DNA of 52,907 nucleotides from Archangium violaceum Cb vi76. GTDB taxonomy: Bacteria; Myxococcota; Myxococcia; Myxococcales; Myxococcaceae. Shown piece by piece: positions 43,374-52,480 of the stretch. How positions within the stretch are numbered: the stretch's first letter is position 1; every line of letters begins with the position of its first letter. The DNA is taken from the NCBI RefSeq assembly GCF_000733295.1, contig NZ_JPMI01000038.1, positions 1 to 52,907 on the forward strand, read 5' to 3'. The position numbers and the translations under genes are program-made. The notes under the pieces are model-generated. The model was not told the origin of the DNA, made no database searches, and saw only the letters and a list, made by a program, of their open reading frames with translations.

Positions 43374-45386
43374 GTGGGCCTGGGCAGGGTCCTGGGATGG
43401 CGCTGCCTGGCCGTGCTGTGGGTGGCACTGGCGGCGTGCCGGAGTCACCCAGGCCGACAATGGGGCTTCGCCATGGAGTCACCGGGCCTGTTGCCACCCG
43501 CGTCCAGACAATCAGGCGCGGGCACGGGGGACTGGGCACGCCCCGGGGCCGAGGTACTGGAGGGAACACGGGAGGTGCGTGTCCAGGCCTGGGCGGCGGC
43601 GCGCGGGCTCAAGCGCAAGGGAGCGTGGCTGGCGCTCGGGCTCCACGTGGAAGGCGAGCGGGTCCGGCTGCTCGGCCTGCGTGGGCATGAAGGCAGTGGC
43701 GCCGAGGCACGGGACGAGGAGGCCGAGCGCTTCCGCGGCCTGGTGGAGTGGGCGCTGTACCGGTACGTCAGGGGACAGCGGGGCGAGGTGGTGCTGACGC
43801 TGAGGCGGGGCGAGGGCATGTGGAAGGAGGAGGCGCAGTCCACCGGCCCGGTGCTCTCGGCCACCCTGCCCCAGGCGCCTTATGAAGCCTTCCTGCGTCA
43901 GCAGCGCCAGGCGCCGTGGGACCCGGGCCCGTGGGGAGAGACGCGCGACGAGCGCTTCACGGCGCTCCAGCGGCTGGAACAGTGGCTGCTGCTGCAACCG
44001 GACGAGGCGCTGAAGAAAGCCCCCTCTCCTCTGGAGAAGTACGTGACGCTGCTGGAGGAGGAACGGCAGCGCGAGGTGCGCTGGCGGGCCGTGCAGCGCA
44101 AGCTGGCCGAGTATGAGGAATGGGGGCGAAAGCTGCTGGCCACCTACGTGCCGCCACCGCGCAGGCTGGCTCCGGGCTACCTGCTGAGCGAGTCACCCCT
44201 GCGCGAGCAGTCCCTGCGGGCGCTGGGGCGCGCCACGCTGGCCTGGGCCTACGCGAATACCGAGGACCCGGACTTCCTCGAGCGCACTCCCGACGAGGTG
44301 GCCCTCTACCTGTTGGCCCACCGCTCCGCCCTGGCCAGCGCGGTGCAACTGGGCCGCATGGCTCCGGTGCACCTGGACTACAACGCGGCCTTCGACCCGG
44401 AGGTGTACAAGCCCGACGAGCTGGTGCTGGAACTGCTGGTGGGCCTGACTCCCGTGGCGGGAGAGGTAGCCGACGCGAAGGCGGCCGTCACGGGCAGGAG
44501 CCTCACCGGACACCTGCTTACCCGCCCCGAGCGCCTGGTGTGCGCGCTGGGAGTGCTCGTGCCCTTCGTGGCCGGCACCGTGCTGATGCGAGGAGGCAGC
44601 GAAGGCGCCGAGCACCTGGCGCTGCTCACCGGCCGGAGCCTGGACGAGGTGCGGGTGCTCTCGCGCGTGGCCTCTCACCTGTCACCAGCAGACGCCAAGG
44701 AGATTGAGCGCCTGATGGCGGCGGCCGGCCGGGGCCACTCCTTCAGCGAGGAGGAGCTGCAATTCCTCCAGCGGGTGGCGCGCGGACTGGAGACGCCACT
44801 GCGAGAGGCAGCCAGGGCGCTGAAGGCGGGCCAGAAGGTGCCACTGCTGGGCGTGCGCACGCTCGCGGACGGCAGCCCGCTGCTGCCCGGCACGCCCATG
44901 CACAAGGCGCAGCGCTGGGTGGACTACCAGTTCCGCCACCCGGAGAAGTACCACCGCTTCTCCTTCCAGCCGGACGCGGACTGGGGGCGCATGTACGAGT
45001 CCATTCTCAAGAACCGGCAGGCGGGCAACACCTTCGAGGACGCCATCCTCCTGGCGGGAAGATACGAGCGCAACGGGGCGATGATGATGCCGCCGCCGGG
45101 CAGCCGCGCCCAGGGCTTCATCCCCGACTCCGTGAAGGGCAACCCGGCTGAGCTGGTATGGGGCCAGCCCTACCCCTTCGTCGAGGCCAAGGCTCGCAAG
45201 GAGCTGTCCCTCTCCGGCAACCTCGAGGCCATGCTCAACTACGTAGAGAAGTACGGCGGTCACCTCGAGCTATGGGTCCGTTCCGCCAGGCATGCTGATG
45301 GACACACACGTCTCTCTGGCCCACTCATCGAACGCCTGAGAGCCTTGGAAGAACTCGGCAAGGCACACGTGAGGTACCATCCGTGA
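43374..45386 (+). CDS. Lipoprotein polymorphic toxin, copy 1 (PT-TG pre-toxin and predicted PD-(D/E)XK nuclease tip)
   Basis: The product has about 670 residues from a GTG start; the signal ends ALAACRS (lipobox). A long helical body covers about 60-330. LLVGLTPVAGEVADAKAAV and LTGHLLTRPERLVCALG match the PT-TG pre-toxin domain. The C-terminal part from about 495 (MHKAQRWVDYQFRHPEKY) ends with a nuclease-like core: IPDSV (Asp585) and FVEAKA (Glu604, Lys606), then LSLSGNLEAMLNYVEKYGGH. This spacing fits the PD-(D/E)XK fold, so DNA or RNA cleavage is predicted. An immunity candidate follows 13 bases later. The whole unit is duplicated at 46327-49148. Confidence 0.82.
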   Translation: MGLGRVLGWRCLAVLWVALAACRSHPGRQWGFAMESPGLLPPASRQSGAGTGDWARPGAEVLEGTREVRVQAWAAARGLKRKGAWLALGLHVEGERVRLLGLRGHEGSGAEARDEEAERFRGLVEWALYRYVRGQRGEVVLTLRRGEGMWKEEAQSTGPVLSATLPQAPYEAFLRQQRQAPWDPGPWGETRDERFTALQRLEQWLLLQPDEALKKAPSPLEKYVTLLEEERQREVRWRAVQRKLAEYEEWGRKLLATYVPPPRRLAPGYLLSESPLREQSLRALGRATLAWAYANTEDPDFLERTPDEVALYLLAHRSALASAVQLGRMAPVHLDYNAAFDPEVYKPDELVLELLVGLTPVAGEVADAKAAVTGRSLTGHLLTRPERLVCALGVLVPFVAGTVLMRGGSEGAEHLALLTGRSLDEVRVLSRVASHLSPADAKEIERLMAAAGRGHSFSEEELQFLQRVARGLETPLREAARALKAGQKVPLLGVRTLADGSPLLPGTPMHKAQRWVDYQFRHPEKYHRFSFQPDADWGRMYESILKNRQAGNTFEDAILLAGRYERNGAMMMPPPGSRAQGFIPDSVKGNPAELVWGQPYPFVEAKARKELSLSGNLEAMLNYVEKYGGHLELWVRSARHADGHTRLSGPLIERLRALEELGKAHVRYHP

Positions 45387-45399
45387 GGCGCCTCCTCCC

Positions 45400-46203
45400 A
45401 TGCCCGTCAAATATCTGAAGACCAAGATAAGCCTGCCCCCAACGCTTCCTACAGGCGGAATCGTGAGGGAATGCCTCGACCTCATCCTTCTCAGGCACCG
45501 ATGGTTCGAGCCCAGGCGCTACGGCTCTGCATCTCTCGACAAACCCATCGACCCGAGTCGCATTGATCTCGCACCACTCGTTGCACACTACGAAGAGCGC
45601 AACAGCCTGTGCGTCGCGGCCAGGACAGATCGAGACTTCATCTGGTTCTCTCCCATCCTGCGTGACTCCCCTCCCTATACGGGTTCCATCTCCTGGCTGA
45701 CGTCCGTCGCATCCGCATCGAAAACCTCCTGGCGAGCAGCACATGCCCAGCAGGTGGCGGAGTTGATGCGTCTCGTCCAATCACCCCTGGCTCTGGCCGG
45801 CTTGGATACGGACCTTCACGGCAAGCAACGGCGGCTCGTCCACAAGAGCATTCCCCAGGAAACAGGAAAGGATTTCACCTATTCGGAGGAAGAGTTCACC
45901 GTTCGAGACTACAGCGAGGGGCTCCCGGGTCTCTTCTGGCGCAACTTCTACGGCCCGGCTTTCCTCCGCATGTTCGGCGAGCGCCTTGGTGCTCTGCCCG
46001 CAGAGAGCCGCCAGAACCTCGGGGAGAACCTTGTCCTCGTCCAGCCCTACGAGTTGCCTACGGCGGCGGGCACTGAATCCGGAATGGCGCGCGAGCGCGA
46101 GCTCATCTCCCTGCTCGGCCCCGAGTGCTTCTACGACCACGAGCACCACACCCTCCCCGCCCGCCGCCCCGTCCTCGACGCACTCGGCCAGCCCCTTCAC
46201 TGA
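45400..46203 (+). CDS. Candidate immunity protein 1
   Basis: The product has 267 residues with no signal peptide, as expected for a cytosolic antidote. It begins MPVKYLKTKISLPP and ends VLDALGQPLH. The family is not firmly recognised. Its position 13 bases after a toxin gene and its co-duplication with it are the main evidence. The C-terminal half (from RDYSEGLPGL) is almost the same as in copy 2, while the N-terminal half differs clearly. The 5' half is less GC-rich than the toxin gene. Confidence 0.75.
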   Translation: MPVKYLKTKISLPPTLPTGGIVRECLDLILLRHRWFEPRRYGSASLDKPIDPSRIDLAPLVAHYEERNSLCVAARTDRDFIWFSPILRDSPPYTGSISWLTSVASASKTSWRAAHAQQVAELMRLVQSPLALAGLDTDLHGKQRRLVHKSIPQETGKDFTYSEEEFTVRDYSEGLPGLFWRNFYGPAFLRMFGERLGALPAESRQNLGENLVLVQPYELPTAAGTESGMARERELISLLGPECFYDHEHHTLPARRPVLDALGQPLH

Positions 46204-46326
46204 GCCGAGTCCTGTCCGCCCCATGCCGGCTCATGGGGACTTCGTCTCTTCTCGCTTGAAGTATTCTTCAGCGCCGCGCACCCATGTCCGAGCAGCGGTT
46301 AGACGGCCCTTGCCCGTGCTGCCCCC

Positions 46327-48332
46327 ATGAAAACGCCCCCGATTCTTCTTTCCGCCGTGCTGCTTCTGGTGGCACTGGCGGCGTGCCGGAGTCACCCGAG
46401 CGCCCGCATGGGCTTCGCCCTGGAGTCACCGGGCCCAGTGTCCCCCTTGTCCAGGCAGTCAGGGGCGGGCACGGGGGAGTGGGCACGCCCCGGGGCCGAG
46501 GTACTGGAGGGAACACGGGAGGTGCGTGTCCGAGCAGGGGAAGCAGCGCGCGGGCTGGAGCGCAAGGGGGCGTGGCTGGCTGTCGGGCTGCACGTGGAAG
46601 GCGAGCGGGTGCGGCTGCTCGGCGTGCACGCGCACGAAGGCAGTGGCGCCGAGGCACGGGAGGAGGATGCCGAGCGCTTCCGCGGCCTGGTGGAGTGGGC
46701 GCTGTACCGGTACGTCAGGGGACAACGGGGCGAGGTGGTGCTGACGCTGAGGCGGGGCGAGGGCATGTGGAAGGAGGAGGCGCAGTCCACCGGCCCGGTG
46801 CTCTCGGCCACCCTGCCCCAGGCACCCTATGAGGCCTTCCTGCGTCAGCAGCGCCAGGCGCCGTGGGACCCGGGCCCATGGGGAGAGACGCGCGACGAGC
46901 GCCGCACAGCGCTCCAGAGGCTGGAGCAGTGGCTGCTGCTGCAACCGGACGAGGCGCTGAAGAAGGCACCCTCTCCTCTGGAGAAGTACGTGACGCTGCT
47001 GGAGGAGGAGCGTCAGCGGGAGGTGCGCTGGCAGGCGGTACAGCGCAAGCTGGCCGAGTACGAGGAATGGGGGCGCAAGCTGCTGGCCACCTACGTGCCG
47101 CCACCGCGCAGGCTGGCTCCGGGCTACCTGCTGAGCGAGTCCCCCCTGCGCGAGCAGTCCCTGCGGGCGCTGGGGCGCGCCACGCTGGCCTGGGCCTACG
47201 CGAATACCGAGGACCCGGACTTCCTCGAGCGCACTCCCGACGAGGTGGCCCTCTACCTGTTGGCCCACCGCTCCGCCCTGGCCAGCGCGGTGCAACTGGG
47301 CCGCATGGCTCCGGTGCACCTGGACTACAACGCGGCCTTCGACCCGGAGGTGTACAAGCCCGACGAGCTGGTGCTGGAACTGCTGGTGGGCCTGACTCCC
47401 GTGGCGGGCGAGGTGGCCGACGCGAAGGCGGCCGTCACGGGCAGGAGCCTCACCGGACACCTGCTTACCCGCCCCGAGCGCCTGGTGTGTGCGCTGGGAG
47501 TGCTGGTGCCCTTCGTGGCCGCCACCGTGCTGATGCGAGGCGGAAGCGAAGGCGCCGAGCACCTGGCGCTGCTCACCGGCCGGAGCCTGGACGAGGTGCG
47601 GGTGCTCTCGCGCGTGGCCTCTCACCTGTCACCTGGAGACGCCAAGGAGATTGAGCGCCTGATGGCGGCGGCCGGCCGGGGCCACTCCTTCAGCGAGGAG
47701 GAGCTGCAATTCCTCCAGCAGGTGGCGCGAGGATGGAGACGCCACTGCGCGAGGCGGCCGGGGCGCTGAGGGCAGGCCAGAGGGTACCGCTGTTGGGCGT
47801 GCGCACACTCGCGGATGGCAGCCGGCTGCTGCCCGGCACGCCAATGCACAAGGCGCAGCGCTGGGTGGACTACCAGTTCCGCCACCCGGAGAAGTACCCC
47901 CGCTTCTCCTTCCAGCCGGACGCGGACTGGGGGCGCCTGTACGAGTCCATCCTCAAGAACCTGCAGGCGGGCAACACCTTCGAGGACGCCATGCTCCAGA
48001 CGGGAAGATACGAGCGCAACGGGGCGATGATGATGCCGCCGCCGGGCAGCCGCGCCCAGGGCTTCATCCCCGACTCCGTGAAGGGCAACCCGGCGGAACT
48101 GGTATGGGGCCAGCCCTACCCCTTCGTCGAGGCCAAGGCTCGCAAGGAGCTGTCCCTCTCCGGCAACCTCGAGGCCATGCTCAACTACGTAGAGAAGTAC
48201 GGCGGTCACCTCGAGCTATGGGTCCGCTCCGCCAAACATCCCGACGGAGCAACACACATGACCAAGCCTCTGCTGAACGCATTGAGCAACCTGAAAGAAC
48301 AAGGCAAGGCACTCATCCATCACTACCCATGA
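46327..48332 (+). pseudogene. Lipoprotein toxin copy 2, interrupted by a one-base deletion
   Basis: It starts MKTPPILLSAVLLLVALAACRS, a good lipoprotein signal (stated here only as far as the lipobox), and matches copy 1 through the body and PT-TG domain. At about 47733 copy 1 reads GGACTGGAG while this copy reads GGATGGAG: one C is lost. The frame then runs to a stop at 47769 after RGWRRHCARRPGR. The nuclease part continues intact in the shifted frame to 48332. Unless frameshifting occurs, no full-length toxin is made. A sequencing error is possible but would need checking. Confidence 0.82.
47733..48332 (+). CDS. Detached C-terminal toxin domain of copy 2 (199 residues)
   Basis: The deletion described for copy 2 creates an ATG (GAGGATGGAG), from which METPLREAAGALRAGQ runs in frame through the whole C-terminal domain: TPMHKAQRWVDYQFRHPEKY, IPDSV, FVEAKA and YGGHLELWVRSAKH. 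GCGAGG just before the ATG could serve as a weak ribosome binding site. If translated, this would be a cytosolic nuclease domain without export signal, guarded by the immunity gene 12 bases downstream. The last 30 residues (from HPDGATHM) differ from copy 1. Confidence 0.6.
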   Translation: METPLREAAGALRAGQRVPLLGVRTLADGSRLLPGTPMHKAQRWVDYQFRHPEKYPRFSFQPDADWGRLYESILKNLQAGNTFEDAMLQTGRYERNGAMMMPPPGSRAQGFIPDSVKGNPAELVWGQPYPFVEAKARKELSLSGNLEAMLNYVEKYGGHLELWVRSAKHPDGATHMTKPLLNALSNLKEQGKALIHHYP

Positions 48333-48344
48333 TGCACAAACGAT

Positions 48345-49148
48345 ATGCCCATCAGATACCTTGAAACTCGCATCAGACTCCCTCCCGGACGGCCACCTTG
48401 CCCAGTGGTAGGCGAATTTCTCGATCTGATTCTTCGGCGGTTCCGTTGGTTCGAACCCAGGCGTTATGGCTCCGCGGCCTTGCGCGAATCCATCGACCCA
48501 GACCGCATCGATCTGAAGGCACTGGTCGCCCATTATGAAGAGCATGGAACCTTGTACGTAGCGGCTCGCACAGATCGAGACTTTGTCTCGATCTACCCCA
48601 CCACGACCGGTGCTCCGCCCTACTCTGGCTCCATCACTTGGATGACCAGTGCGAAGCCGGCATTGAAAGCCTCATGGCGCGTAGCCCATGCAAGGCAGAT
48701 TTCCGAAATGATGCGCCTGTTCCAATCCCCTCTTGCCCTGGCGGGACTGGAAACAGATATCCATGGCAAGCGGTGGCGGCTCGTGCACAAGAGCATTCCC
48801 ACGGAAGAAGGAAAGGAGTTCACCTACTCGGAAGAGGAGCACACCGTGCGCGACTACAGTGAGGGACTTCCTGGCCTCGTCTGGCGCAATTTCTACGGCC
48901 CGCCCTTCGTGCGCATGTTCGGCGAGCGTCTCGGCGCTCTGCCCGCCGAATGCCGCCAGACGCTGGGAGATGACATCGTCCTCGTCCAGCCCTACGAACT
49001 GCCCACCGAGGCGGGCACCGAGTCGGGCATGGCGCGTGAGCGCGAGTTCATCTCCCTGCTCGGCCCCGAGTGCTTCTACGACCACGAGCACCACACCCTT
49101 CCCACCCGCCGCCCCGTCCTCGACGCCCTCGGCCAGCCTCTTCACTGA
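48345..49148 (+). CDS. Candidate immunity protein 2
   Basis: The product has 267 residues, the same length as copy 1. It starts MPIRYLETRIRLPP and ends VLDALGQPLH. Roughly 60 percent of residues in the first half and nearly 90 percent in the second half match copy 1 by eye. No signal peptide. It remains intact although the adjacent toxin gene is interrupted, consistent with selection to protect against the toxin domain. WRNFYGPPFVRMFGERLGAL and GPECFYDHEHHTLP are conserved blocks. Confidence 0.75.
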   Translation: MPIRYLETRIRLPPGRPPCPVVGEFLDLILRRFRWFEPRRYGSAALRESIDPDRIDLKALVAHYEEHGTLYVAARTDRDFVSIYPTTTGAPPYSGSITWMTSAKPALKASWRVAHARQISEMMRLFQSPLALAGLETDIHGKRWRLVHKSIPTEEGKEFTYSEEEHTVRDYSEGLPGLVWRNFYGPPFVRMFGERLGALPAECRQTLGDDIVLVQPYELPTEAGTESGMAREREFISLLGPECFYDHEHHTLPTRRPVLDALGQPLH

Positions 49149-49253
49149 GCGGCTTCGCGCACGTTGCGCCTGAGGGCAAACGCCTCTGGCGCCCACCCTG
49201 AGCTCCGAGATACTCCACGCCATCGCGTCCGAGTGGCGCATGGAGAGACGCAT

Positions 49254-50165
49254 TTGGACTACTCCGCCCTGCTGGCTGAACTCGCGGCTGAAGTCCGGCC
49301 GCTGCTGGGCCGGGGCCGCGTGGCGGACTACATCCCGCTGCTGGCCCGGGCAGACCCCTCGCGCTTCGGACTGGCCATGGCCGACCTGGAAGGCGGGCTG
49401 TGCGGCACCGGGGATGATCAGGAGAGCTTCTCCATCCAGAGCATCTCCAAGGTCTTCGCCCTGGCCCTCACCCTGCCACGTCTGGGCGAGCCCCTCTGGC
49501 GGCGCGTGGGCAAGGAGCCCTCGGGAAACCCCTTCAACTCGCTGGTCCAGCTCGAGTACGAACGTGGCCTGCCGCGCAACCCCTTCATCAACGCCGGGGC
49601 CCTGGTCGTCACCGACGCCCTGCTGTCGCTCACCGGCGACGCCTGCGGCACGGTGCTCGCCTTCCTCCAGGCCCAGGCCGGCCCCGGGCAGGTGGCCGTC
49701 GACGAGGACATCGCCGAATCGGAGTGGCAGCACCGGGACCGCAACGCCGCCCTGGCCCACTTCATGAAGTCGTTCGGCAACCTCCACAACCCCGTCGACG
49801 AGGTGCTGCGGCATTACTTCCGGCAGTGCGCCATCCGCATGAACTGCCGTCAACTGGCTCGCGCCGGGCTGTTCCTGGCCAATCAGGGTCTCTGTCCGGA
49901 TGGCCAGCGCCTTCTCACCCGCAGTCAGGCCAAGCAGATCAACGCCATCATGCTCACCTGTGGCACCTACGACGCCGCTGGCGAGTTCGCCTACCGCGTG
50001 GGCCTCCCCTGCAAGAGCGGCGTGGGCGGCGGCATCCTCGCCATCATCCCCAACCGCATGGCGCTCGCCACCTGGAGCCCCGGCCTGGACGCCCAGGGAA
50101 ACTCCCTGGCCGGGCTCGCCGTGCTGGATCACTTCACCACCCGCACGGGGCTCTCCATCTTCTAA
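49254..50165 (+). CDS. glsA: Glutaminase (GlsA family)
   Basis: The product has 303 residues from a TTG start. Family motifs are FSIQSISKVFALAL with the Ser-x-x-Lys nucleophile pair, NPFINAGALVV, DCG-like ARMNC region (IRMNCRQLARAGLFLANQG) and KSGVGGGILAI. It hydrolyses glutamine to glutamate and ammonia in the cytosol. GGAGAG six bases before the TTG and the usual length of about 305-310 favour this start; an upstream GTG at 49233 is an alternative. It stands alone after the toxin locus. Confidence 0.9.
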   Translation: MDYSALLAELAAEVRPLLGRGRVADYIPLLARADPSRFGLAMADLEGGLCGTGDDQESFSIQSISKVFALALTLPRLGEPLWRRVGKEPSGNPFNSLVQLEYERGLPRNPFINAGALVVTDALLSLTGDACGTVLAFLQAQAGPGQVAVDEDIAESEWQHRDRNAALAHFMKSFGNLHNPVDEVLRHYFRQCAIRMNCRQLARAGLFLANQGLCPDGQRLLTRSQAKQINAIMLTCGTYDAAGEFAYRVGLPCKSGVGGGILAIIPNRMALATWSPGLDAQGNSLAGLAVLDHFTTRTGLSIF

Positions 50166-50226
50166 CTCCTGGCGGGACCCCCGGAAGTGGGTTCCCCATT
50201 CTTTCCAGGAAAGCTAGAGTTGATCC

Positions 50227-50982
50227 ATGCCCCATCCGCTCGCGGTGACCGGAGACCCGATGCACTTGCGAGTTTCCGAGGAGATGGCACAGCGCTACCC
50301 CGATTTGCGGATCAGCTTCGTGACGCTCCAGGGGATGGACAACGTCGGTGAGAGCGAGGGGCTCGTCGCGGAGCTGCGCCAGGCCGAGGCGGACTTCCGC
50401 GCCCGGGTGCCGGATGAGGAGAAGCTGGGCGAGGATCCGCGCATCCGCGCCTGGCGCGAGGCGTACCAGAGCTTCAAGGTCAACCCGAAGAAGTTCAAGC
50501 CGAGCGCCGAGGCCCTGCTGCGCCGCGTGGTGAAGGGCTCCCCGATCCCGTGGATCAGCAAGGCCGTCAACGCCTACCTTTTGGCGGAGCTCTTCTACCT
50601 GCTGCCGGTCGGCGGTTACGACATGCGCGGCGTGCAGGGAGACATCGTCCTGCGGCTGTCCCCGGGCAACGAGCCGTTCAGGGCCATCGGCGCGACCGAG
50701 GAGGAGAAGACCGACGCGGGCGAGGTCGTCTACGCGGATGACGCCAAGGTGCTCACCCGCCGGTGGAACTTCCGCGACTGCGACCAGGCCAAGGTCGAGC
50801 CGTCCTCCCGTGACATCGCCCTCTTCGTGGAGGCGCCCTCGGCCCTGGTGCGGACCGAGGACCTGGTGGGACTCACCGGCCTCATCGGCAAGAAGCTCCA
50901 GCAGTACTGCGGGGGAACCCTCCGCACCGGGCTGCTCGAGCCCGAGAAGGACCTCCGCGTCGCCCTCCCCTTCCAGGCGTGA
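50227..50982 (+). CDS. B3/B4-domain protein (PheT-like tRNA-binding fold)
   Basis: The product has 251 residues. It matches free-standing B3/B4 proteins related to the beta subunit of phenylalanyl-tRNA synthetase: AWREAYQSFKVNPKKFKPS, EALLRRVVKG, ISKAVNAYLLAEL, LPVGGYDMRGVQGDI and VYADDAKVLTRRWNFRD. Such proteins may edit or bind misacylated tRNA or free amino acids; the role is unproven. A second Met at residue 12 is possible as start. The caspase-like gene begins 19 bases downstream, so they may be co-transcribed. Confidence 0.88.
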   Translation: MPHPLAVTGDPMHLRVSEEMAQRYPDLRISFVTLQGMDNVGESEGLVAELRQAEADFRARVPDEEKLGEDPRIRAWREAYQSFKVNPKKFKPSAEALLRRVVKGSPIPWISKAVNAYLLAELFYLLPVGGYDMRGVQGDIVLRLSPGNEPFRAIGATEEEKTDAGEVVYADDAKVLTRRWNFRDCDQAKVEPSSRDIALFVEAPSALVRTEDLVGLTGLIGKKLQQYCGGTLRTGLLEPEKDLRVALPFQA

Positions 50983-51001
50983 CTGATGGGAGGGGCACGC
51001 C

Positions 51002-52480
51002 ATGACGCGGAAGGAACCACCGAGCATCCCGAGCGGGTTGAACCTGCTTCTCGCCAGGGCGGATGACCGGCAACCCGTGCTGCCCGCGGGCCTGCCCGAG
51101 GAAATCGCCCAGGGGGCACCCCGGCCCGAAAAGATCCCAGGCCGGGCCGAGGTGCCCACGCTCGAGAAGCCGGATGCGAACCCGAACGACCTGCCCGCCC
51201 AGCGCTGGGGCGTGGTGGCACCGGAGGGCGAGGAGGGAGACGCCCTGCTGCGAGCCCTCGCGCCGCTGGTGGAGCAGCGGGAACGGCAACAGGGCGCACC
51301 CGTGCGGGTATACCGCGTGCCCGCGAACATGGACGCGAAGCAGGCGGTGGCCTGGCGCCGGGACGTGCACCAGGACGAGGCCGTGCCCCAGGAGGAGCGG
51401 CCCAGGTACCTGCTGCTGCTCGGGGACCTGCACCAGGTGTCCATGGAGTTTCAACAGGTACTGGCCCACGGAGCCTTCGCGGGGCGGCTGCACGTGGCCA
51501 CACCCTCGGGGGAGCCGGACCTGGCGGGCTACCGGGCCTACGCGGAGAAGGTGCTGGCCAGCGAGGGACGGGCCGCTCCGGACGAGGCCGCCGAGGTGCT
51601 GCTGTACTGCGCGGATGATGGCACTCCCGCCACGGCCCAGGGCCGGTGGCTGCTGGTGGAACCCTGCGCGCGGCAGGTGGAGACGCGGTGGAAGAAGCGG
51701 CTCCCGGCGCTGCGCCTGCGGGAATGGAGCGAGGAGCGCGTGGCCCTCGATGAGCTGCTCCAGGTGGGCGGCGCGGTGCGCTCGGGAGTGATGCTCTCGG
51801 TGAGCCATGGGATTGGGAAGCCGCGCCGGGGGTGGAACTCGCTGGAGCAGCAGCGCGCCCGGCAGGGAGCCCTGCGCCTGGCGAGCGGAGAGCTGCTCAC
51901 CGCGGAGGAACTGCGGGACACGCCCTTCCTCCCCGAGGGCATGTGGTTCTGCCTGGCCTGCTTCGGAGCGGCCACGCCCCCGCGCAGCGCCTTCCAGGCG
52001 TGGCTGACGCTCCTGGCCCGGGAGGGTGGCCAGAAGGACCTCTCCCGCGAAGTTCTGGAGAGCCTGCCGAAGGAGGGCGAGCGTCCCTTCCTCGCCGCCC
52101 TCCCGCAGGCGGCCCTGGCCAACCCACGAGGCCCGCTGGCCATCATCGGCCACAGCGATCTGGCCTGGACGTATGGCTTCACCACCGTGGGAGCGGCCTC
52201 TCGCGGCCGGGCCTCGCGGATCGCCGGAGCGCTGGAGGTGCTGGCGAATGGCAGCCGGGCGGGTGTGGCGATGGACGCGCTGATGCGCGCGTACCGCGAG
52301 GTGAACGACGGCCTGATGACGGAGTACCAGGAGCGGCAGGATGCCCTGCTCGAGGTCAGGCCGGATCCCGTCGATCCGGTCGAACACGCGGCGCGCTGGA
52401 TGGAGCGCAATGACTTGCGCGGCTACGTACTGCTGGGAGATCCAGCGGCACGGCTGTGTCTACGGGTCGGTGGCGGCTGA
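51002..52480 (+). CDS. Caspase/CHAT-like (C25-type) predicted cysteine protease
   Basis: The product has 492 residues, cytosolic. The C-terminal half has the order of the caspase-hemoglobinase fold: a strand ending MLSVSHGIG (His269), then [14 protein letters not shown] (Cys320 in ACFG as nucleophile, Cys317 nearby), then [15 protein letters not shown] and a final [12 protein letters not shown] strand. The N-terminal 260 residues ([32 protein letters not shown]) form an alpha/beta region of unknown role. Assignment rests on motif order, not a search. Its 3' end overlaps the convergent WD40 gene by 21 bases. Confidence 0.72.
   Translation: MTRKEPPSIPSGLNLLLARADDRQPVLPAGLPEEIAQGAPRPEKIPGRAEVPTLEKPDANPNDLPAQRWGVVAPEGEEGDALLRALAPLVEQRERQQGAPVRVYRVPANMDAKQAVAWRRDVHQDEAVPQEERPRYLLLLGDLHQVSMEFQQVLAHGAFAGRLHVATPSGEPDLAGYRAYAEKVLASEGRAAPDEAAEVLLYCADDGTPATAQGRWLLVEPCARQVETRWKKRLPALRLREWSEERVALDELLQVGGAVRSGVMLSVSHGIGKPRRGWNSLEQQRARQGALRLASGELLTAEELRDTPFLPEGMWFCLACFGAATPPRSAFQAWLTLLAREGGQKDLSREVLESLPKEGERPFLAALPQAALANPRGPLAIIGHSDLAWTYGFTTVGAASRGRASRIAGALEVLANGSRAGVAMDALMRAYREVNDGLMTEYQERQDALLEVRPDPVDPVEHAARWMERNDLRGYVLLGDPAARLCLRVGGG

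Larger units (their letters stand above)
43416..49148 (+). repeat. Tandem duplication of a toxin/immunity unit (about 2.8 kb each)
   Basis: Unit 1 (about 43416-46203) and unit 2 (about 46366-49148) align along their whole length. Long stretches are nearly identical at DNA level, for example 43690-44760 against 46630-47720. They differ at the toxin signal region, the last 30 or so toxin codons and the first half of the immunity gene. The spacer 46204-46326 holds no gene. Confidence 0.9.

Noticed and set aside
48448-48458. GGTTCGAACCC, which looks like a tRNA T-arm
   Set aside because: It lies inside the immunity gene, encodes WFEPRRYG shared with copy 1, and no acceptor stem or anticodon arm surrounds it.
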